Shown here piece after piece: positions 6,426 through 11,990 of a stretch of DNA of 11,990 nucleotides. Made by a program: the position numbers and the translations under genes. A model generated the notes under the pieces. The model worked only from the letters and a program-made list of their open reading frames with translations, was not told where the DNA came from and did no database searches. This DNA is from Chryseobacterium gleum. GTDB taxonomy: Bacteria; Bacteroidota; Bacteroidia; Flavobacteriales_D; Crocinitomicaceae. The stretch spans positions 1 to 11,990 of the forward strand of contig CAMCQW010000039.1 of assembly GCA_945877045.1 (NCBI GenBank), given 5' to 3'. Position 1 is the first letter of the stretch. Each line of letters opens with the position of its first letter.

Positions 6426-7774
6426 CTAAAATTTTAATTGTTGAAGATGATCTATCTTTTGCAAATCTTATTCAGCATCAATTAGAAATGTTGCACTTCG
6501 ATAGTAAAGATGTCTTAATTGTTACATCATTAAGTGACGCTAAATTAGCCCGAGAAGAATTCCTGCCAGATGTTGTTTTGTTAGATCTTGGCATTTCAGA
6601 TTCTAATGGTATTAACACCTACGAAGCAATTCATAAAATGTATAAGTTCGCTTCAATCATTATTCTTTCAGGATTAAATGATCAAGCGTTAGCCTTAGAA
6701 ATTGTGTCAAAAGGAGCGCAAGATTATTTGTTGAAAACGGAAATAAATGCCCAATTATTAGACAAAACAATTCGTTATAGTATGCTCCGAAGAAGTTTTC
6801 GGCTTAGCATCTTTAACTCTGAACAAAAGTACAAGGACGTATTTAATCGCTCTCCATTCCCTGTTCTTCGTCTTGTCGGTAAATCGCTAATCATTGCAAT
6901 GGCAAATCCGGCGGCACTTTCTCTTTATCAAGTTACTAAGGAAGAGATAATTGGGAAATCGATTTATTGGTTTAATTATTTTAAAGATCAAAAAATTGAA
7001 ATTGAGATTGATCAGAGTTTTGCTAAACAACGCTTACGACAAACTACTTTAAACGGCTTGGAAATCGTTAATGAAATAGTGATTAATAAATTGGAAAGGG
7101 AGGAAGAAACATACATCGCATTGGTTATCGATAGAACGGAAGAATTGAAGTTCGAAAAGCAAAAGTTTGATGTAATTACACAAGCGGAAGAAAGAGAAAA
7201 GAAAAAAATCGCTAGGGAATTGCATGATGGCTTAGGGCAACAACTCGTTCTCTTGAATTTGCTATTTCAAAACATCACCCCAAAACAAGAGGAAGAAGCA
7301 CAGTTTAATGAAATTTCAAGTTTATTGCAATCAAGTATTCGATCAATTAAAGAAATTGCTTACGCGCTTAATCCTCCTGAATTAGAACATGGGTTTTTAA
7401 CTGCAATCGATCGATTTGCCAATCGAATTAATTCCATAGGAGAGATAAAATTTATTGTAAAAATTCAAAAAGGCATCGATGAAAAATCACTGGATAACGT
7501 TGATCGGATTAACTTGTTTAGAGTCGTTCAAGAGTTAATCAACAATACCTTAAAACATTCTCAAGCCACAGAAATTATTTTTGTTATGGAAAAATCTTCG
7601 GATCAAATTTTTATTTCCTTGGAAGATAACGGTATTGGCTTTGATATTGAAACAGCCCAATCAGGTATGGGCATGCAAAATATTCAATATAGAATGAAGA
7701 TGTCAAATATTAATTGTGAATATAACTCCAAAATAGGTAAAGGCGTTAAGGTCAGAATGATAATTAATTCCTAA
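6416..7774 (+). CDS. Receiver-PAS-histidine kinase (HisKA_3/NarX-DesK type), soluble
   Basis: A 452-residue signalling protein with three modules. The receiver (about 4-120) has the acidic pair Asp11/Asp12, phospho-acceptor Asp57 in DVVLLDLG, Ser85 and Lys107. A PAS domain spans about 135-245 (YKDVFNRSPFPVLRL; NPAALSLY). The transmitter begins with the HisKA_3 dimerisation helix containing phospho-acceptor His270 in ARELHDGLGQQL. The HATPase domain follows with the N box (ELINNTLKHS, Asn376/377), G1 box DNGIGFD (404-410) and G2 box GMGM (417-420). All catalytic residues are present and no membrane segment is seen, so it should be a cytoplasmic kinase whose receiver takes input from another kinase or tunes its own activity. 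HisKA_3 kinases usually phosphorylate NarL/LuxR-type regulators; none is in the window. The ATG at 6416 overlaps the membrane-protein gene by ten bases. Confidence 0.93.
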   Translation: MELAKILIVEDDLSFANLIQHQLEMLHFDSKDVLIVTSLSDAKLAREEFLPDVVLLDLGISDSNGINTYEAIHKMYKFASIIILSGLNDQALALEIVSKGAQDYLLKTEINAQLLDKTIRYSMLRRSFRLSIFNSEQKYKDVFNRSPFPVLRLVGKSLIIAMANPAALSLYQVTKEEIIGKSIYWFNYFKDQKIEIEIDQSFAKQRLRQTTLNGLEIVNEIVINKLEREEETYIALVIDRTEELKFEKQKFDVITQAEEREKKKIARELHDGLGQQLVLLNLLFQNITPKQEEEAQFNEISSLLQSSIRSIKEIAYALNPPELEHGFLTAIDRFANRINSIGEIKFIVKIQKGIDEKSLDNVDRINLFRVVQELINNTLKHSQATEIIFVMEKSSDQIFISLEDNGIGFDIETAQSGMGMQNIQYRMKMSNINCEYNSKIGKGVKVRMIINS

Positions 7775-7778
7775 CGCT

Positions 7779-8771
7779 GTGGGAAAACAACTGAAGGTAC
7801 TAGTTATTCGCTTTAGTTCTATTGGCGATATTGTGCTAACTTTTCATGCACTTCGCTGCTTAAGAGAAAAACACCCAACCGCTGAAGTTCATTTCCTAAC
7901 AAAATCAACCTATAAGGACCTGCTTCTAGCTTCTACCTTTCATGATAAAACACTCTTTTTTGAGGGGGATTTAAAGCAAACAAAACACGCAATTCGAAAG
8001 GAAAATTATACGCATATCATTGATTTACATAATAATTTAAGGACACGTTTACTCACCATTGGGATACGAGGCGTTCATTTAAGTAGGTTTAATAAATTAA
8101 ATTGGGAGAAATGGTTGTTTACTCGCCTAAAAAAGAATAAGCTTCCGAATAAACACCTTGTTGAGCGATATATTGATGCTTTCGGTGAACTTGGTGTGTT
8201 GAACGATTCCAAAAACACCTTGTTTTTTGTGCCTAATGAATTCAAAATAGACCTAAATCACTACGAATTAGGAGAAAATCCTTTTTTGGCAATTGCATTG
8301 GGTGCTCAATATAGCACTAAAAAATTCCCTGTTTCTTCGTTGATTAAGGTACTTGAGTCGTATGACCTCCCAATTGTGCTTTTAGGGGGAGAAGCTGAAA
8401 ATGAGAACGGGCAAAAAATACAAGCAGCATTTCCTCAAAAAAAGATTTATAATTTATGTGGTGAATTAAGTCTGCTGGCTTCAGCTAGCATTCTTTCGCA
8501 AGCGAAAACTGTCCTTACGAATGATACTGGACTAATGCATATTGCTGCCATGTTTGACGTTCCAATTGTTTCTATTTGGGGAAATACGGTCCCGGCTTTT
8601 GGCATGCATCCCTATCGTCCTGAAAAAGAAGGAACGGTTAAAATTCATCAAGTGTTAGGATTGAATTGCCGACCTTGTTCTAAAATTGGTTACCAAGAAT
8701 GTCCAAAAGGCCACTTTAATTGCATGGAAAAACAAGATCTTTCAGCTATAGCAACCGACATCAAGGCTTAG
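7779..8771 (+). CDS. Glycosyltransferase family 9 (ADP-heptose:LPS heptosyltransferase-like)
   Basis: The 330-residue protein has the two Rossmann-like halves of GT9 (GT-B fold). The N-terminal motif VLVIRFSSIGDIVLT (7-21) contains Asp17, at the place of the catalytic aspartate of WaaC/WaaF. The nucleotide-sugar half has LGAQYSTKKFP (174-184), LLGGEAE (201-207) and the TNDTGLMHIAA motif (247-257). A C-x2-C-x7-C-x6-C cluster at Cys297, 300, 308 and 315 is also seen in several heptosyltransferase II-type proteins. The family adds heptose or a related sugar to the lipopolysaccharide core at the inner face of the inner membrane; the donor and acceptor cannot be read from sequence. It starts with GTG four bases after the kinase stop, and no ATG or other suitable start lies before the N-terminal motif. 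It is the last gene of the unit and overlaps the convergent hydrolase by four bases. Confidence 0.92.
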   Translation: MGKQLKVLVIRFSSIGDIVLTFHALRCLREKHPTAEVHFLTKSTYKDLLLASTFHDKTLFFEGDLKQTKHAIRKENYTHIIDLHNNLRTRLLTIGIRGVHLSRFNKLNWEKWLFTRLKKNKLPNKHLVERYIDAFGELGVLNDSKNTLFFVPNEFKIDLNHYELGENPFLAIALGAQYSTKKFPVSSLIKVLESYDLPIVLLGGEAENENGQKIQAAFPQKKIYNLCGELSLLASASILSQAKTVLTNDTGLMHIAAMFDVPIVSIWGNTVPAFGMHPYRPEKEGTVKIHQVLGLNCRPCSKIGYQECPKGHFNCMEKQDLSAIATDIKA

Positions 8772-10168
8772 TTCCAACAACTAGTTAAAAATTCATTAAT
8801 TTTTTCTAGCACCTCCGGAGAAATGGTTTCTTGGATCTCACCATATTCTGTAATGTTTCCCGTCAAACAATTTTGAAATAAATGGTTCAAATTGGGCATT
8901 TCAATGACTTGTTTTATTTTTCCTGGGTTGTTGACATTCAATTCAATTGCTTCTAAATTCACTTTGCTAGGCACTTGTAAATCTTTATTTCCATTCAAGG
9001 CAAGAACATTACATTTTATATTTTTAAGATCAACCGCGGGATCATATCTCAGAAAATAGTACATCCAAGGATTGATATATGCACGTAAATTTTGTGCAAC
9101 AAATTCAGTTTTTCCACCATAAGCTTCTAAGGCACTTTTACTTAACTTTTTACTAATTTTCTTTAATTTTTTCTCAACTTGTACTGTTGCACTTTCTAAA
9201 TCATGTGCCTTTTTAATAAGATCAAATAAACTTCTATTAATTACTGTATTTTCTTTAATCTCATCAGGACTTACTTGATTCACTGTTGCTATTAATTCTT
9301 GTTGCATTAATAATAATTGATCCCCGGGAATTCCAGGTCCCGCTAACATTATGACCGCATTGATACTGGGATCATTAGCGGCAATAATTGTGGCGAGCAT
9401 CGCTCCTTCACTATGTCCAGCCAACGCAATTTTAGTTGTATCTATGTCTTTTCTTGTTTTTAAATAAGCGAGTGCAGAGGTCGCATCACTTGCAAAATCT
9501 ATAGATGTCGCCCCCTCAAATTCGCCCCCAGATTTAGCCGTTCCTCTGTCATCATAACGAAAAACTGCGAATCCCTTTTTTGTGAGGTAATCAGCAATAA
9601 TGAGAAATGGTTTATGACCTAAAATTTCTTCATTTCTGTCTTGTGGCCCACTTCCACTGATTAATATAATTGCAGGAAAAACACCATCTCCTTTTGGTAA
9701 AGTTAAGGTTCCAGCCATGTCAAAATTGCCATTTACATGATGAAATACTATTTCTTCTTCTAGATAAGGAAAGGGAGTCTGTGGTTCTTGAGGTTTTACT
9801 ACTACCTTTTTCTCCACCTTTCTTCTGCTTAATTCAAGCGGTGCTTTAAAATAACCCTGTGTAAATTCACCAGAAATTGTGGTGTCAGTCCAATAGCCTT
9901 TAAAACGTAGGCCAATTTTTGAAATAACAAAATCTAGTGTATCTTTTTCAAAAACTACTTTGTCAGCTTTTATTCCAAAAGCTTTTTGATCCGGGCTATC
10001 CATGCTACCCGAATAAGTAGTACCTACTTTTTCAAAATGAAAAATTAAACTAAGTTGTTGTCCTCCAAGTGATAAAACGCCGTTCCACTCACCAATGATG
10101 TTCTCTTGTGAATTTGCATTGCTAAAAACAACTAGAAAAATAAAGAGTAAGGTGCAAATCTTCCTCAT
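8768..10168 (-). CDS. Exported alpha/beta hydrolase with N-terminal beta-rich domain
   Basis: The 466-residue protein starts with a signal peptide (MRKICTLLFIFLVVFSNANS, probable cleavage before Gln21). A beta-rich N-terminal domain (about 24-115: GEWNGVLSLGGQQLSLIF to SGEFTQGYFKAPLEL) is followed by a basic linker and an alpha/beta hydrolase domain (about 135-465). In the latter, SGSGPQDRNE (171-180) matches the oxyanion-hole region, GHSEGA (251-256) holds nucleophile Ser253, NGNKDLQVP gives acid Asp396, and NLNHLF gives His429. A Lys-rich helical insert near 300-350 probably forms the cap. The overall plan resembles exported Bacteroidota hydrolases annotated as dienelactone hydrolase- or peptidase-like, and an ester or short acyl substrate is likely but not provable here. 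Its ATG overlaps the thioesterase stop by one base (TAATG), so the two genes form a leftward operon. Confidence 0.88.
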   Translation of the reverse strand: MRKICTLLFIFLVVFSNANSQENIIGEWNGVLSLGGQQLSLIFHFEKVGTTYSGSMDSPDQKAFGIKADKVVFEKDTLDFVISKIGLRFKGYWTDTTISGEFTQGYFKAPLELSRRKVEKKVVVKPQEPQTPFPYLEEEIVFHHVNGNFDMAGTLTLPKGDGVFPAIILISGSGPQDRNEEILGHKPFLIIADYLTKKGFAVFRYDDRGTAKSGGEFEGATSIDFASDATSALAYLKTRKDIDTTKIALAGHSEGAMLATIIAANDPSINAVIMLAGPGIPGDQLLLMQQELIATVNQVSPDEIKENTVINRSLFDLIKKAHDLESATVQVEKKLKKISKKLSKSALEAYGGKTEFVAQNLRAYINPWMYYFLRYDPAVDLKNIKCNVLALNGNKDLQVPSKVNLEAIELNVNNPGKIKQVIEMPNLNHLFQNCLTGNITEYGEIQETISPEVLEKINEFLTSCWN

Positions 10169-10680
10169 TAGTCCAGAAACAGTTTTTTTAATTCCGTTGC
10201 TTCAGAAGCTTTCAATTTTCCTGCTAGAATTAGGCTTAATTGTTTCCTTCTCAATGCTCCTTCAAAACGTTTCTTTTCATCATCCGTCTCAGGTATTAAT
10301 TCGGGAACATTTATAGGGGCACCGTTCTGATCTACAGCAACAAAAGTATAAATCGCTTCATTGCATTTTTCGCGGGCACCCGTTATTTGGTCTTCTACGA
10401 AAACATCAACAATAATCTCCATTGATGTAGAAAATGCACGTGATACCTTGGCCTCTAAGGTCACGATGGATGCGTGTCTTATTGGTTTTTGAAACGAGAC
10501 ATTGTTTACCGCTGCCGTTACTACCACTCGTTTACAATGTCTGTGTGCAGCAACACTTGAGATCACATCCATCCAGGCCAATAATTGCCCTCCAAATAAA
10601 TTTCCTTGCGTATTGGTATCATTTGGCAACACGATTATGGTGGTAATCGATAGTGTCTCTTTTGCTGTTTTCGATTTCAT
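10168..10680 (-). CDS. Acyl-CoA thioesterase, hotdog fold (YciA/BACH type)
   Basis: This 170-residue protein carries the hotdog thioesterase signature. PNDTNTQGNLFGGQLLAWMD (19-38) corresponds to the N/D-x-N-x-x-G-x-x-F-G-G-x-x-x-x-x-M-D pattern, with catalytic Asp38 and the helix following the Gly-Gly pair. The strand segment VSFQKPIRHASIVTLEAKVS (61-80) is also family-typical. Such enzymes cleave acyl-CoA thioesters to free acid and CoA in the cytoplasm, usually as hexamers. The length fits a single hotdog domain with a Lys/Glu-rich helical tail (134-168). The ATG at 10680 is close behind a -7 element, so the transcript leader would be very short. It is followed by the exported hydrolase with a TAATG overlap. 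I do not infer acyl-chain preference. Confidence 0.93.
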   Translation of the reverse strand: MKSKTAKETLSITTIIVLPNDTNTQGNLFGGQLLAWMDVISSVAAHRHCKRVVVTAAVNNVSFQKPIRHASIVTLEAKVSRAFSTSMEIIVDVFVEDQITGAREKCNEAIYTFVAVDQNGAPINVPELIPETDDEKKRFEGALRRKQLSLILAGKLKASEATELKKLFLD

Positions 10681-10685
10681 AAAAA

Positions 10686-10693
10686 CAAAGTTA
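10686..10693 (-). promoter_or_regulatory. -7 promoter element of the thioesterase-hydrolase operon
   Basis: On the minus strand these bases read TAACTTTG, an exact TAnnTTTG match just upstream of the thioesterase ATG at 10680. With usual spacing, transcription would start at about 10679-10682, so the mRNA would be leaderless or nearly so. No clear TTTG -33 element is seen 19-21 bases further upstream. Confidence 0.5.
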
Positions 10694-10720
10694 TAGATAA
10701 TTGCTTATTTACCTTAACTA

Positions 10721-10752
10721 TTTCGGATAGTTTAAAAAATAGTTTATTTTTG
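10721..10752 (+). promoter_or_regulatory. Promoter of the M43 metalloprotease gene
   Basis: TATTTTTG at 10745-10752 is an exact TAnnTTTG -7 element. TTTC at 10721-10724, 20 bases upstream, is a one-mismatch -33 candidate. Transcription would start near 10756-10759, leaving a leader of about 27-30 bases of very T-rich sequence before the ATG at 10786. The site lies in the divergent gap shared with the thioesterase operon. Confidence 0.55.
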
Positions 10753-10785
10753 CGTGTACTTATTTATTTATTTTATTCCTTTTTT

Positions 10786-11990
10786 ATGTTTAAATATCTC
10801 CTTATTTATATTTTCTTTAGTCAGGTTATTTTAATTAACGCACAGAATAAACCCTTTGATATTACCAATGCGCGAGAAGGCGAGAACATAGAATATTGCC
10901 ACCAACATATAAAATTAATGGAGTCTATGAAAGACCCAGCTTTTGTTTTGATAAAAGAACAAGACGATTTAGAATTTGAACAATTGTTAAAAAAGGGTTC
11001 GGTTCCTAAAGCAATAGTATATAAAATCCCAGTAGTTTTTCATATACTGCACAATAACGGAGTCGAAAACATTACGCACGAACAAATTGAGAATGGATTA
11101 TTTATTTTAAACCGTGACTTTAGACTCTTAAACGCAGATGCAGCAAATGTGCACGCTGAATTTCAAGGAATGCCTTCAGATATTGAGGTGGAATTTGTAT
11201 TAGCTACAAAGGCACCTAATGGTGCATGTTTCAATGGGGTAACACGAACCATGTCTGCTTTGAGTTATGACGGATCTAGCGGTAGCGCTCAAGTAACGGC
11301 GATTAAAAATGGCAATAATGTGTATCAAGGTTCATGGCCAGGCAATAAGTATTTGAATGTTTTTATTTGTGGTGAAATCGGTGGAGCTGCAGGGTATACA
11401 ACGAATCCGTCATTTGCGTCCGCTACTAGTATGACGAATGGCATTTGGCTTCTGCATAATTATATGGGATCCATTGGTACGAGCTCTGTTGGTACTAGCC
11501 GTACATTGACACACGAAGTGGGTCACTGGTTAAATTTAAGCCATACTTGGGGTGGGAATAATAATCCTGGAAATGCAACAAGTTGTTCAACGGATGATGG
11601 CGTAACAGATACACCAAACTGTATTGGCGTTCAAGCTTGTGTCATGAGTTCTAATACCTGTAATTCCGATAATGCTTATTGGGGATTTGATATTCGGGAT
11701 AATATTGAAAACTATATGGATTATTCTTATTGTTCTAAAATGTTTACAGAAGGTCAAAAAACAAGAATGCGAACAGCCTTACAATCGAATAATACAGGTA
11801 GAGCAAATTTGTGGTCTGCGTCAAATTTGACAGCTACAGGTGCATCAGGTACTTTGACGCTTTGTGCCGCTGATTTCAATGCAGACAGAACAACGATTTG
11901 TACGGGAGAATCAGTTCAATTTACGGATGCTTCATTTAATATAGTTTCAGGTCGAACGTGGACTTTCACTGGTGGTAGTCCAAGTACATC
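10786..11990 (+). CDS. Secreted M43 (pregnancy-associated plasma protein A-type) metalloprotease with PKD-like module, 3' truncated
   Basis: An open frame runs from the ATG at 10786 to the window edge (401 codons, no stop). A signal peptide (MFKYLLIYIFFSQVILINA, cleavage before Gln20) precedes a short pro-region and the M43 domain. The domain begins around IPVVFHILHNNG and NRDFRLLNADAAN. Zinc ligands and the catalytic glutamate are in HEVGHWLNLSH: His243, Glu244, His247 and His253. The Met-turn is NYMDYS with Met311. Several cysteines between 265 and 320 probably form disulfides. From about residue 363 a new module begins (ICTGESVQFTDAS, WTFTGGSP), as in PKD-like domains of Bacteroidota secreted proteins. 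M43 enzymes are zinc endopeptidases acting outside the cell. A type IX secretion C-terminal domain would be expected beyond the window but is not seen, so that route is an inference. Confidence 0.93.
   Translation, partial: MFKYLLIYIFFSQVILINAQNKPFDITNAREGENIEYCHQHIKLMESMKDPAFVLIKEQDDLEFEQLLKKGSVPKAIVYKIPVVFHILHNNGVENITHEQIENGLFILNRDFRLLNADAANVHAEFQGMPSDIEVEFVLATKAPNGACFNGVTRTMSALSYDGSSGSAQVTAIKNGNNVYQGSWPGNKYLNVFICGEIGGAAGYTTNPSFASATSMTNGIWLLHNYMGSIGTSSVGTSRTLTHEVGHWLNLSHTWGGNNNPGNATSCSTDDGVTDTPNCIGVQACVMSSNTCNSDNAYWGFDIRDNIENYMDYSYCSKMFTEGQKTRMRTALQSNNTGRANLWSASNLTATGASGTLTLCAADFNADRTTICTGESVQFTDASFNIVSGRTWTFTGGSPST

Noticed and set aside
10095..10696. Plus-strand open frames opposite the thioesterase and hydrolase starts
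   Set aside because: They are antisense shadows of well-supported genes, overlap each other in different frames, and their translations show no recognisable domain.
1..11990. Mobile element, CRISPR, defence island or RNA gene
   Set aside because: I looked for terminal repeats, transposase or integrase motifs, regularly spaced direct repeats and tRNA-like cloverleafs and saw none; nearly all of the sequence is explained by ordinary chromosomal genes.

Overview
The window looks like a chromosomal segment from a member of the Bacteroidota, most likely Flavobacteriia or a close relative. The DNA is AT-rich and gene starts lack clear Shine-Dalgarno sequences. Several starts are instead preceded by the TAnnTTTG -7 element typical of this phylum. 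The gene content also fits: a prs-rplY pair, a DUF1287 lipoprotein, a multi-repeat DUF349 protein, and a secreted M43 metalloprotease followed by a PKD-like module. No tRNA, rRNA, CRISPR array, insertion sequence or phage gene was seen, and coding density is very high.

Layout, left to right. (1) 1-736: the last codons of ribose-phosphate pyrophosphokinase, then rplY (50S protein L25/CTC), closed by a good intrinsic terminator. (2) 814-2346: a monocistronic ALDH7 (antiquitin-type) aldehyde dehydrogenase with its own promoter. (3) 2359-3000, minus strand: a DUF1287 lipoprotein, convergent with the dehydrogenase. (4) 3132-8771, plus strand: a tightly packed five-gene unit of PfkB-type kinase, DUF349 coiled-coil protein, four-helix membrane protein, cytoplasmic receiver-PAS-histidine kinase, and family 9 glycosyltransferase. 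The first three junctions overlap by 4, 8 and 10 bases and the last has a 4-base gap. (5) 10680 down to 8768, minus strand: a hotdog acyl-CoA thioesterase and an exported alpha/beta hydrolase with a beta-rich N-terminal domain. Their last codon overlaps the glycosyltransferase stop tail-to-tail. (6) 10786-11990+, plus strand: a secreted M43 metalloprotease cut off by the window end.

How the genes may work together. prs and rplY are housekeeping. The compact plus-strand unit is the most interesting part. It joins a small-molecule kinase, a DUF349 protein, an uncharacterised membrane protein and a complete soluble phosphorelay protein to a cell-envelope sugar transferase. The overlaps suggest translational coupling. 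A link between the membrane protein and the kinase is an inference from position only. I did not find a clearly novel defence or mobile system. The best candidates for new biology are the membrane protein/receiver-PAS-kinase pair, the DUF349 repeat protein and the exported hydrolase.
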